From the NCBI GenBank assembly GCA_021847605.1, contig JAJZQN010000013.1, positions 29,700 to 93,699 on the forward strand: a DNA stretch of 64,000 bases. The letters are read 5' to 3'. This document shows positions 1-8,214 of the stretch, piece after piece; within the stretch, counting starts at the first letter, position 1; every line of letters begins with the position of its first letter. The position numbers were made by a program, and so were the translations under genes. This DNA is from Pseudomonadota bacterium (lineage in GTDB: Bacteria > Pseudomonadota > Alphaproteobacteria > Sphingomonadales > Sphingomonadaceae). The notes under the pieces were generated by a model that was not told the DNA's origin, did not search any database, and saw only the letters and a list, made by a program, of their open reading frames with translations.

Positions 1-231
1 TGAAAATAAGTCATTAAACTTCAATAAATTACCATCAAAAGCGCATCGACTTCCGGCGGCATCGCCGAGGGCAGGGGAGGAATGTGACAGTTCCGCTGAT
101 GCATTGTAACAAATATGCAATCGGAGCATCACAGGGGCTTAGCCACACGCCGCCAGGGAGCGGTTCGGCTTGAAAGAGCATGAGGGTTTGGGGGCGCGGC
201 TCGCGCCACTCTTGAAAAGGGACAAGGGTCA

Positions 232-2790
232 ATGAAACAGTTTTTGATGGGCAGCGCCGCGATTATCGCCGTTGCAATGCCCGGTATCGCGCTCGCGCAG
301 TCGACGGGCTCGGACGACTTCGACACCATCGTCGTAACCGGCGCGCAAAATTCGCAGGGTGTTGGCGGCGTCAAGATTCCTGACTCGCCCAAGGCGAAGG
401 TGGTTCTGGGGCAGGAAATCATCCAGGCTCAGCGCCCCGGTCAGACGATCAACGAAATCATCAACCTGGTGCCGGGCGTCAGCTTCACCAACAACGATCC
501 CTGGGGTTCGTCGGGCGGCAGCTTCACCATCCGCGGTTTCAGCTCGGATCGTATTTCGCAGACCTTCGATGGTATTCCGCTCAATGACTCGGGCAACTAT
601 GCGATCTACACCAACCAGCAGGTCGATGCCGAACTGATCGAGAACGTCAACGTCAACCTTGGCTCGACCGACGTCGACAGCCCGACCGCCGCTGCGGTTG
701 GCGGCACCGTCAACATCAAGACGCTTGAGCCCAGCGACGAATATGGCGTGCTGGCCAGCGCGAGCTACGGCAATATTGCGGCCAGTGGCGCGGGTGATCG
801 CCCCTATTTCCGCATGTTCGGCGTCGTCAACACCGGCGACCTGACCGGCCATGGCACCAAGGCATGGATTTCGGCCTCGCGCATCCGCAACGACGCTGCC
901 TTCGCCAACTATGGTAAGGTGTCGAAGCAGCAGTATAATGCCAAGATTTGGCAGGATATCGGCGACAATGGCGACTTCATCTCGATCGCCGGTCACTATA
1001 ACCAGAACCGCAACAACTTCGGTGGTTCGCCGTTCCGCGCCAGCGCATTTACCGGCGACAAGCGTGGTCGTTTCTACGACATCGCAGGCGGCTATCCCTG
1101 CACCGTCAGCCAGACCAGCGTCCCCAATAGCTGCGGCACCGACTTTGAACGTCGCTTCAACCCTTCGAACACCGGCAACGTCCGCCTGAACTCGAAGTTC
1201 ACGCTGACCGATCGTCTGACCTTCTCGGTCGACGGCGCCTATCAGTGGGTGAAGGCGAACGGCGGCGGCACCACCAGCGCCAACGAAACCTTCTTCACGG
1301 ACTCGACCGGCTTCCGCGGCACCGGCAACTATAACGGCAGCTTCTATTTCGGTCGTGACCTGAACGGCGACGGCGTGCTTGGCCGCGTTACGCTGCTTCA
1401 GCCGAGCCAGACCAACACCCGTCGTTGGGTCGGCATTGCCAACCTCGCTTACGAGATCAACGATACCAACCGCGTTCGTCTGTCGTACAGCTACGACCGC
1501 GCTCGCCATCGTCAGACCGGTTATGCCGGCTTCCTGGATCAGGGCGGCACGCCGTTCGATGTTTTCCCGATCAACGATCCGGTTCTGGACGCGGCCGGCA
1601 ACGCGCTGCAAAAGCGTGACCGCAAGTCGATCGCCGAACTCAACCAGATCGCCGGTGAATATCGCGGTCAGTTCTTCGAAGAAAAGCTGACGGTCCTGAT
1701 CGGTGGTCGTCTGCCTTTCTTCAAGCGTGAGCTGGATCAGAACTGCTTCACCACCAGCTCGGGCGGTTTCGTCAACTGTGTGCCGGAAGACCAGCAGGCC
1801 GCCTATATCGCGACGCATCCCTACAGCTACAATGCTACGACGGGTCGTGCGACGGGTTCGGCCCTGCCGCAGGAACGCAAGCTGAAATATGACAAGTTCC
1901 TGCCGAACGTCGGTGCGACCTTCAAGATCACGCCTGAAATCAGCATTGCCGGCAGCTATGCGAAGAACATCTCGGTGCCCAGCACCGATGCCCTGTACAA
2001 CGCTTTCGTCTTCCCGGCGGACAGCGACTCGGCCTATCGCGTTGCTGAAACCTCGGACAGCTTCGACGCCAGCATCCGTTACACCTCGTCGAAGGTTCAG
2101 GCTGCCGTCACTGGCTGGTACTCGAAGTACAAGAACCGTCTCGTCACCGCTTATGACATCGATGGCAACGGCACCGACACCAACCTCGGGCCGGTGAAGA
2201 AATATGGCATCGACAGCAGCATTTCGTACAGCCCGATCAAGGAAGTGACCGCTTACCTGTTCGGTTCGTACATCAAGTCCGAAATCCAGAACGATGCTGT
2301 GACCGGTAGCTGTGCAGCAACCAGCGACATTGCGCTCGCCGGCCTGTGCTATGTTCAGGATGGCGTTGCTTACCTCCGTACTTCCGGCAAGCGTGAGCGT
2401 AGCGCACCGAAATATCTGTTCGGTGGCCGTCTCCAGGGCAATCTGGGTGACTTCACTCTGGGGGTCCAGGCCAAGAAGACCAGCTCGCGCTATCTGAACG
2501 ACATTAACGGTGAAATTCAGACTGCTACTCTGGCAGATGGCTCGACGAAGACGATCTTCCCGGGTGCCAAGTTCGGTGCCTACACTGTGGTCGATCTGGA
2601 CCTGCGTTACTCGCTCGCCAGCCTCGGCATGGAAAAGGGCGCGATCCAGCTGAACGTCAGCAACCTGTTCGACAAATATTATGTCGGCTCGTTCAGCGGC
2701 GGTCTGGACACGCTGGCCAGCTCGTCGTCGGCTTTCGTGAACTTCGGTTCGCCGCGCGCGATCAGCGCTTCGCTGATCGTTGGCTTCTGA
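232..2790 (+). CDS. TonB-dependent outer-membrane receptor
   Basis: An 852-residue outer-membrane active transporter that would import a siderophore, vitamin or carbohydrate with TonB-ExbBD energy; the substrate cannot be read from sequence. A clear signal peptide (MKQFLMGSAAIIAVAMPG...ALAQ) is followed directly by a TonB-box-like DTIVVTGAQ, a plug domain (about residues 50-165, with SFTIRGFSSDRISQTFDGIP) and a long 22-strand barrel ending in the expected terminal Phe (ASLIVGF). There is no STN signalling domain, so it is not a FecA-type transducer. The start is supported by AAGGGAC about 8 bases upstream. The 230 bases before it are AT-rich at the window edge, without a gene. An intrinsic terminator follows directly, so it is probably monocistronic. 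Confidence 0.93.
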   Translation: MKQFLMGSAAIIAVAMPGIALAQSTGSDDFDTIVVTGAQNSQGVGGVKIPDSPKAKVVLGQEIIQAQRPGQTINEIINLVPGVSFTNNDPWGSSGGSFTIRGFSSDRISQTFDGIPLNDSGNYAIYTNQQVDAELIENVNVNLGSTDVDSPTAAAVGGTVNIKTLEPSDEYGVLASASYGNIAASGAGDRPYFRMFGVVNTGDLTGHGTKAWISASRIRNDAAFANYGKVSKQQYNAKIWQDIGDNGDFISIAGHYNQNRNNFGGSPFRASAFTGDKRGRFYDIAGGYPCTVSQTSVPNSCGTDFERRFNPSNTGNVRLNSKFTLTDRLTFSVDGAYQWVKANGGGTTSANETFFTDSTGFRGTGNYNGSFYFGRDLNGDGVLGRVTLLQPSQTNTRRWVGIANLAYEINDTNRVRLSYSYDRARHRQTGYAGFLDQGGTPFDVFPINDPVLDAAGNALQKRDRKSIAELNQIAGEYRGQFFEEKLTVLIGGRLPFFKRELDQNCFTTSSGGFVNCVPEDQQAAYIATHPYSYNATTGRATGSALPQERKLKYDKFLPNVGATFKITPEISIAGSYAKNISVPSTDALYNAFVFPADSDSAYRVAETSDSFDASIRYTSSKVQAAVTGWYSKYKNRLVTAYDIDGNGTDTNLGPVKKYGIDSSISYSPIKEVTAYLFGSYIKSEIQNDAVTGSCAATSDIALAGLCYVQDGVAYLRTSGKRERSAPKYLFGGRLQGNLGDFTLGVQAKKTSSRYLNDINGEIQTATLADGSTKTIFPGAKFGAYTVVDLDLRYSLASLGMEKGAIQLNVSNLFDKYYVGSFSGGLDTLASSSSAFVNFGSPRAISASLIVGF

Positions 2791-2814
2791 TCCTTTCGAT
2801 CAGTCTCGAAAACA

Positions 2815-2850
2815 GGAAAGGGCGGGGAGCAATCCCCGCCCTTTTCCTTT
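2815..2850 (+). terminator. Intrinsic terminator of the TonB receptor gene
   Basis: A GGGCGGGG / CCCCGCCC stem extended by AAA/TTT pairs, with loop AGCAAT, followed by TTTTCCTTT. The stem core and loop are identical to the terminator after ppdK near 27.27 kb. Confidence 0.85.
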
Positions 2851-2861
2851 GTGCCCATGCG

Positions 2862-2970
2862 CTGTCCTACAGGCGCTCGATCGGCTAGGGTCTGTACAGG
2901 CTCCGTCCGGCTATGGTGGAACCGACGCAAGATAATTTCAAAATGTCCGGGAAATATGGGAAGCTAAGCC
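2862..2970. repeat. Composite dispersed repeat, copy 1
   Basis: This convergent intergenic stretch contains CTGTCCTACAGG (2862-2873) and, 73 bases later, an exact 24-base string running from CCGGGAAATA to GAAGCTAAGCC (2947-2970), preceded by CAAAAT. Both blocks recur in the same order and orientation between glgC and glgA (48277-48417). The sequence between the blocks is not conserved. No function is recognised. Confidence 0.6.
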
Positions 2971-3085
2971 CGCGCTATGGACTGATGTGCGGTGCATAGA
3001 CGCCGCTGCAAAAATATTTTTGGAAGCTACAGGCGGCTTCCCGCTGCTTGTTCGACTAAGCCGGAAGGGAGAGAGATTCTATCCC

Positions 3086-3781
3086 TCAACGCAGGCAGGC
3101 ATCCAGGCCGTCGCGTTGGATAACCCCGATCCGCGCCGCAATCGTATTGCCATAACGACGGGTAAAGCCGCTGGGCGCGACGGCCGCGCGTTTCTTGGGT
3201 AGCGGCAGCACGGCGGCGATCCGGGCTGCTTCGGCCTTGGTCAGCTTTCCGGCGCCATGATGATAATAGCGGATCGCGCCAGCCTGTACGCCATAGGTGC
3301 CGATCCCCGTCTCCGCGACGTTCAGATAGACTTCCATGATCCGTTTCTTGCCCCAGATCGCCTCGATCAGGACGGTGAACCAGGCTTCCAATCCCTTGCG
3401 CACGAAGCTGCCGCCCTGAAACAGGAAGACGTTCTTGGCTGTTTGCTGACTGATGGTCGATCCGCCCCGAATGCGTCCGCCGCTGGCATTGTGGATCGCG
3501 GCCTTGGCTATGGCATCGACATCGAAGCCGTGGTGGGAACAGAATTTCCCATCCTCCGCCGCGATCGCTGCGCGTGCCATGTCGGGGTCTATCTCGTCCA
3601 GCGAGGTCCAGTCTTTGGTGATGCCATTGGGATCAAGCAGCATCGTCCACGTCACGGGCGGCGGCACAAAGCGATAGATCGTCACCATCAACAGGGAGAG
3701 GATGACGAAACCAACCACGATCTTGACCGGAATCATGATCCATCTGGAACGGCGGCGGGGCGATGCGGGCTTGGCAGTCAT
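3086..3781 (-). CDS. mtgA: Monofunctional peptidoglycan glycosyltransferase
   Basis: Polymerises lipid II into glycan strands at the periplasmic face of the inner membrane (GT51 family). The chosen ATG (MTAKPASPRR) gives 231 residues, the usual MtgA length; the ORF track extends upstream only because the frame is open into the neighbouring transporter gene. One N-terminal membrane anchor (IVVGFVILSLLMVTI, about residues 17-35) is followed by the catalytic motifs EDGKFCSHHG (with the catalytic Glu) and RGGSTISQQTAKN. There is no transpeptidase domain. It lies 44 bases downstream of an MFS transporter gene on the same strand and could be co-transcribed with it. Confidence 0.92.
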   Translation of the reverse strand: MTAKPASPRRRSRWIMIPVKIVVGFVILSLLMVTIYRFVPPPVTWTMLLDPNGITKDWTSLDEIDPDMARAAIAAEDGKFCSHHGFDVDAIAKAAIHNASGGRIRGGSTISQQTAKNVFLFQGGSFVRKGLEAWFTVLIEAIWGKKRIMEVYLNVAETGIGTYGVQAGAIRYYHHGAGKLTKAEAARIAAVLPLPKKRAAVAPSGFTRRYGNTIAARIGVIQRDGLDACLR

Positions 3782-3825
3782 GCCATGGTGGTAGCGCGCC
3801 CGGCCGCTTTTGTTCAAGCCGGCGT

Positions 3826-5121
3826 TCAGGCCGATACGAAACGATCCGCCCGCCCACGATTGATCATCAACACCATCGCCGCACCGATCAGGCACAATAG
3901 GCCCGCCGCGATGAAGGCGGGCATATAGCTTTGCCAGAGCGTGCGTGAAAAGCCACCCGCCAGCGCAGCGCTGGCCGCACCCAGTTGATGTCCGGCAAAT
4001 ATCCAGCCGAACACGATATTGGCCCGTTCCGGTCCGAAGCGCTGTGCGGTCAGGCGTACCGTCGGTGGCACGGTCGCCACCCAATCCAGCCCATAGAAAA
4101 TGGCGAAGATCGACAGGCTGTAGAGCGAGAAATCGCTAAACGGCAGGTACAGCAGCGACAGGCCACGCAGGCCATAATACCAGAAAAGCAGCCAGCGATT
4201 GTCGACCCGATCCGACAGCCAGCCTGAACCCAGCGTACCAAAAAAGTCGAACAGCCCCATCATCGCCAACATGGACGCCGCGCTGACCGCCGCCAGCCCG
4301 AAATCGCCGCACAGCGAAATGAAATGGGTCTGTACCAGTCCGTTGGTGCTGGCCCCGCAAATGTAGAAAGACAGGAACAATATCCAGAAAGTCGGTACTC
4401 GCGCCGCGTCTTTGAGAACGATGAGCGGGGTCATCATCAGAACGCCGAGACTGGAGGGCTGAGCCTGCGCAGGCTGGATCGTTGCCTCGCCATAGGGAGC
4501 TAGACCAAGGTCGGCCGGACGATCGCGCATCAGCAGCAGAATGACGATGACAGCCATGACGATGGCGCCGCAGATGAGCAGCATGGCGGACCGCCATCCA
4601 AAGGCTTCGGTCATCCGTGCGAGCAGCGGCAGGAAAGCGAGTTGGCCTGTCGCCGTACTGGCGGACAGCAGCCCCATGACCAGGCCTCTGCGTTCCCCGA
4701 ACCAGCGCGTCGCCACAGTGGCGCCCAGGACCATCGCGGTCATGCCCGTTCCGATGCCGATGGCGATGCCCCATAGCAGAAATAATTGCCAAAGATCGCT
4801 CATCCCCAGCGACAGGAGCAGGCTGATAATGACGATCGACAGGGAAATCAGCATCATCCGCCGTACGCCGTAGCGGTTCATGAAGGCGGCAGCGAACGGA
4901 CCCATGCCCCCGAACAGCAGGAACCGGATGGCCAGGGCGCCGGAAATATCGGCCGCGCTCCATCCATATTCCTTTTGAAGAGGCACGATGAATACGCCCG
5001 GTGCGCCGACGGCACCGGCAACGACCAGCATGGTCAGAAAGGTCGCAGCAACGACCGCCCATCCATAATGAATGCCATGACGTTCAAGATAGCGGGCGAG
5101 CGGGGTGGATAGCATCGGCAT
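3826..5121 (-). CDS. MFS transporter
   Basis: An inner-membrane secondary transporter of the major facilitator superfamily with about 12 hydrophobic helices over 431 residues. The sequence shows an N-terminal cytoplasmic segment, alternating helices, an RYGVRRMM-type loop after the second helix and a GDRVDNR-like DRVDNRW motif between the two halves, typical of MFS proteins. The overall pattern resembles the oxalate/formate-antiporter-like (monocarboxylate) MFS group, but the substrate is not determinable. I start at MPMLSTPLARY; a second ATG two codons later is equally possible, and the track start further upstream is unlikely. It is divergent from a TetR regulator 80 bases away, which probably controls it. 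Confidence 0.85.
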   Translation of the reverse strand: MPMLSTPLARYLERHGIHYGWAVVAATFLTMLVVAGAVGAPGVFIVPLQKEYGWSAADISGALAIRFLLFGGMGPFAAAFMNRYGVRRMMLISLSIVIISLLLSLGMSDLWQLFLLWGIAIGIGTGMTAMVLGATVATRWFGERRGLVMGLLSASTATGQLAFLPLLARMTEAFGWRSAMLLICGAIVMAVIVILLLMRDRPADLGLAPYGEATIQPAQAQPSSLGVLMMTPLIVLKDAARVPTFWILFLSFYICGASTNGLVQTHFISLCGDFGLAAVSAASMLAMMGLFDFFGTLGSGWLSDRVDNRWLLFWYYGLRGLSLLYLPFSDFSLYSLSIFAIFYGLDWVATVPPTVRLTAQRFGPERANIVFGWIFAGHQLGAASAALAGGFSRTLWQSYMPAFIAAGLLCLIGAAMVLMINRGRADRFVSA

Positions 5122-5201
5122 TCCCAGCGATTCGGATTCGGTGATTGTAGTTAGATGATGAACATAATATATATGCAAGTGGCCGGATGGAGCAATATGG
5201 T

Positions 5202-5756
5202 ATGAAGGTTAGCCGGGAACAGGCAGAGCGAAACCGGGCGAATGTGGTCGAAGCCGCATCCCGCCTGTTCCGCGCCCAAGGGGTGGAGGGAGCAGGTATC
5301 GCGACCATCATGGCGCAAAGCGGCCTGACCCATGGCGGTTTCTACAAGCAGTTTGGTTCGAAAGAGGCTTTGGCGACAGAGGCTTGCCAAAGATCGCTCG
5401 AACGAAGTGCGAACCGTTGGCAGTCCATTGTCGAGGGCGCACCGGGCGACGCGCTTGCGGCGATCGCAGCCGATTATCTCAGTCCGCGTAATCGCGACAT
5501 GCCTGAAAGAGGATGCACCCTGATTGGTCTGGGCAGCGATGCCGCGCGACGGGGAGGGGCGCTGGCTGACGCTTTTCGTGAGGGAATGCTGGATCTGGTC
5601 GATATATTGGAGCAGCAGGGACTGGATCGAGGCGCGGCTTTGTCCCGTCTGTCGCAAATGGTCGGTGCCATGGTGCTGGCCCGTGCCGTCAAGGATGAAG
5701 GGCTGTCCGAAGAGATCATGGCGGCCAGCCGCGATGTCCTTGGCGACACCGACTAA
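5202..5756 (+). CDS. TetR/AcrR family transcriptional regulator
   Basis: A 184-residue dimeric repressor-like protein. The N-terminal three-helix DNA-binding domain is clear: REQAERNRANVVEAASRLFR, then GIATIMAQSGLTHGGFYKQF with the typical FYKQFGSKEAL end. The remaining residues form the ligand-binding, dimerisation region. I prefer the internal ATG (MKVSREQ) over the one five codons upstream, because MKVSREQ is the common family start and GGAG lies about 9 bases before it. The short AT-rich gap to the divergent MFS gene is the obvious operator location. Its 3' end overlaps the convergent deaminase gene by 4 bases. Confidence 0.88.
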   Translation: MKVSREQAERNRANVVEAASRLFRAQGVEGAGIATIMAQSGLTHGGFYKQFGSKEALATEACQRSLERSANRWQSIVEGAPGDALAAIAADYLSPRNRDMPERGCTLIGLGSDAARRGGALADAFREGMLDLVDILEQQGLDRGAALSRLSQMVGAMVLARAVKDEGLSEEIMAASRDVLGDTD

Positions 5757-6868
5757 AGTTTCCACGATTTGGCAAAGGCATCCAGCTTCGCCAGATAGGC
5801 GGCCTTCTGTTCCCGTGGCAACCACGCTGCGTTGAAGGCGTTGCGCGACATCAGCACCAGTTCCGCCTTGGTCAGCCTGCTACGTTGCTGCGCGCGGACC
5901 AGCACATCATTCAGATATTCGCTGCCCATATAGGCGGGATCATCCGAGCTGATCGTGATGGCAAGCCCCGCGTCGAGCATGCCGCGTACCACATCGATTG
6001 GCTCGCCTTCCGCATCCTTCACCGCGCCGGAAAACGTCGGACAGACGGTGAAGGGGATGTTGAGTGCCTTGGCCGATTCCACCAGTTCGGGTGATTGCAG
6101 GATATTGCCGCCATGGTCGATCCGATCGACTTGCAGGTCGAAAATCGCCTGCCGGATATGTTCCAGTGTATGGAGCTGATTGACGTCGCAATGGGCGGTG
6201 ATGTGCAGGCCGTTGGCGCGCGCCGTGGCGATGTGAGATCGGAATTTGATCGGTGGATGTCCCTTTTCATCGCTATCCATGCCGACGCCAATCAATTGAT
6301 CCTTCATGGGGAGGGCCGCATCGAGTGCGGCCATGGCGGTATCGGCGGGAAGGTCGCGCACGAAGCACAGGATGGCTTGTGATCGAATGCCGAACGCCTT
6401 TTCCGCGTCCACGCGCGCCCGACTGATGCCACCGATCACCGCCGTCATCGGCACGCCGCGTTTCAGATGTTCCTGCGGGTCGAAGAACATTTCGGCGTAG
6501 AGAATATTCTGTGATGCGGCTTTCTTCAGATAGGCGAAGGTCAGATCGTAGAAATCTGCTTCCTTCAGCAACACCTTCATCCCATCATAATAAATGGCGA
6601 GGAAGCTGGGCAGGTCGTGATATGTATAGCTGGCCTTCATCGCCGCGACATCGGCGAAAGGCAGATTGAGGCCGTTGCGCTTTGCCAGCGCAAATTTCAT
6701 CTCCGCCTCTAATGTACCTTCCAGATGGACATGATATTCCGCCTTGGGCAGCGCAGCGATGAAAGTGGCCATGTCGTCTTCGGTGGCCAATGCCCGCATC
6801 GGCCCTGATGTGGCGCAGGCGATCGCGCTCCACATGCCACGCTTCATGATGCTGCGTCTGTCGATCAT
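5753..6868 (-). CDS. Adenosine deaminase-like protein with Tat-like leader
   Basis: A metal-dependent amidohydrolase of the adenosine/AMP deaminase family, predicted to deaminate adenosine or a related purine. It carries the metal-binding HVHLEG motif near residue 42, later RIDHGG and the ISSDDPAY motif with the metal-binding Asp. The usual HAGE motif that supplies the catalytic Glu reads HCDVNQ, placing it in a variant subfamily. The start has AAGGGGG upstream, which supports the long N-terminus: MIDRRSIMKRG followed by a modest hydrophobic stretch and ALA, resembling a twin-arginine (Tat) leader. If real, the enzyme is periplasmic. If translation began at MATFIAALPK it would be cytoplasmic. 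Confidence 0.8.
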   Translation of the reverse strand: MIDRRSIMKRGMWSAIACATSGPMRALATEDDMATFIAALPKAEYHVHLEGTLEAEMKFALAKRNGLNLPFADVAAMKASYTYHDLPSFLAIYYDGMKVLLKEADFYDLTFAYLKKAASQNILYAEMFFDPQEHLKRGVPMTAVIGGISRARVDAEKAFGIRSQAILCFVRDLPADTAMAALDAALPMKDQLIGVGMDSDEKGHPPIKFRSHIATARANGLHITAHCDVNQLHTLEHIRQAIFDLQVDRIDHGGNILQSPELVESAKALNIPFTVCPTFSGAVKDAEGEPIDVVRGMLDAGLAITISSDDPAYMGSEYLNDVLVRAQQRSRLTKAELVLMSRNAFNAAWLPREQKAAYLAKLDAFAKSWKL

Positions 6869-6961
6869 GCCCCATTCCCCCTTGCGGCTGACATCGTGTC
6901 AAAGGGGATGATGGCAGGTGCGCAAGGTTTAGGCCATCGCCATTTCAGGCGCGCTTTGCGG

Positions 6962-7143
6962 AAGTTCACACCGTCGCTGGGGCCATCGTCAGCGATGCTA
7001 TGGTCCTTGCAACCACACCGATTTTAGAGCGATCGCACGCCCATTGATCGAGCTAGAGTTTGGTGATCTTGCATTGATCCGTTCGAAACGAACGGAGATT
7101 TGTGATTCAATCTGGCTTCATCCTGCTCAAAGTTCACACCGTC
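6962..7143. repeat. Direct-repeat-flanked non-coding segment
   Basis: The 354 bases between the deaminase and rpoH genes contain no credible gene. AAGTTCACACCGTC occurs at 6962-6975 and again at 7130-7143, 168 bases apart. Between the copies lies a perfect 7+3+7 palindrome, CCGTTCGAAACGAACGG (7079-7095). The layout suggests the scar of a small inserted element, but no transposase remnant is visible and the identity is unproven. Confidence 0.4.
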
Positions 7144-7164
7144 ACAAGGGCGCACAATTCCGCC

Positions 7165-7196
7165 AAAAAATAACCCCGGAGTGGTAGCTCCGGGGT
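7165..7196 (-). terminator. Intrinsic terminator downstream of rpoH
   Basis: A 9-base-pair stem ACCCCGGAG / CTCCGGGGT with a 6-base loop. On the minus strand it is followed by a run of six T, 26 bases past the rpoH stop codon. Confidence 0.85.
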
Positions 7197-7222
7197 CATG
7201 ATTTTTTGGCTGTGAGAGCGGA

Positions 7223-8137
7223 TCAGGCCGCCGCCAGCCGAGCCATTTTTTCCAGCCGCCCGCCGGCAATCCGCATCATCGCCTTTTGCAGCTTTTCGAA
7301 GGCGCGAACCTCGATCTGGCGAACGCGCTCACGCGATACGCCATAGACCTGGCTCAACTCTTCGAGCGTCTTGGGTTCTTCGGCCAGACGGCGTTCGGCC
7401 AGGATGTGCTTTTCGCGATCGTTGAGATCGGTCATCGCCTCGACCAGCATCTCATGGCGCTGGGTCTTTTCCTGCTCGTCCGCGACACGTTCGTCCTGAA
7501 GCGGGTCGTTATCCTGCAACCAGTCCTGCCACTGACCCTCACCATCTTCGCGCATCGGCACGTTGAGCGAGGTGTCTCCACCCATCGCCATGCGGCGATT
7601 CATGGATACGACGTCGTCTTCCGACACGCCCAGATCGGTCGCGATCTTGGTCACGTCCTCGGGGCGCAGATCGCCGTCTTCGAACGCCTCAATATTGTTC
7701 TTCATCCGGCGAAGGTTGAAAAACAGCTTCTTCTGCGACGCGGTGGTGCCCATCTTTACGAGGCTCCAGCTACGCAGGATAAATTCCTGGATCGATGCGC
7801 GAATCCACCACATGGCGTAAGTCGCCAGACGGAAACCGCGCTCCGCTTCGAATTTCTTCACGCCCTGCATCAGGCCGATATTGCCTTCGCTGATCAGTTC
7901 GCTGACCGGCAGGCCATAGCCGCGATAGCCCATCGCAATCTTCGCCACGAGGCGCAGATGCGAGGTTACAAGCTGGGCTGCCGCTTCGGGGTCCTGATGT
8001 TCCTCGTAGCGCTTGGCCAGCATATATTCCTGCTCAGGCGTCAGCAGCGGAAATTTGCGAATTTCCGACAGATAGCGGTTGAGGCTGGCATCACCGCCCA
8101 GCGCCGGAACCGCGGGGACATTGCTCTTGGTAGCCAT
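7223..8137 (-). CDS. rpoH: RNA polymerase heat-shock sigma factor RpoH (sigma32)
   Basis: Directs RNA polymerase to heat-shock promoters. The 304-residue protein has sigma region 2 (RLVAKIAMGYRGYGLPVSEL and FRLATYAMWWIRASIQEFIL), the diagnostic RpoH box QKKLFFNLRR just after it, and a region 4 helix-turn-helix near the C-terminus (LEELSQVYGVSRERVRQIEV). The chosen ATG (MATKSNVPAV) has GGGAAAGGTGAC immediately upstream; the track start 25 codons earlier lacks support. The rluD gene lies 77 bases upstream on the same strand and a strong terminator follows, so rpoH may be read from its own promoter in the gap or together with rluD. Confidence 0.95.
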   Translation of the reverse strand: MATKSNVPAVPALGGDASLNRYLSEIRKFPLLTPEQEYMLAKRYEEHQDPEAAAQLVTSHLRLVAKIAMGYRGYGLPVSELISEGNIGLMQGVKKFEAERGFRLATYAMWWIRASIQEFILRSWSLVKMGTTASQKKLFFNLRRMKNNIEAFEDGDLRPEDVTKIATDLGVSEDDVVSMNRRMAMGGDTSLNVPMREDGEGQWQDWLQDNDPLQDERVADEQEKTQRHEMLVEAMTDLNDREKHILAERRLAEEPKTLEELSQVYGVSRERVRQIEVRAFEKLQKAMMRIAGGRLEKMARLAAA

Positions 8138-8214
8138 GTCGTCACCTTTCCCTTTCATTGCGCGGCGGGACCCAGAAGAGGCGTCACAGGCGCCGTCGCA
8201 AAACTTGTCCAACT

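Noticed and set aside
229-1818. 529-residue minus-strand ORF opposite the first TonB receptor
   Set aside because: Entirely contained in the receptor gene; no recognisable domain.
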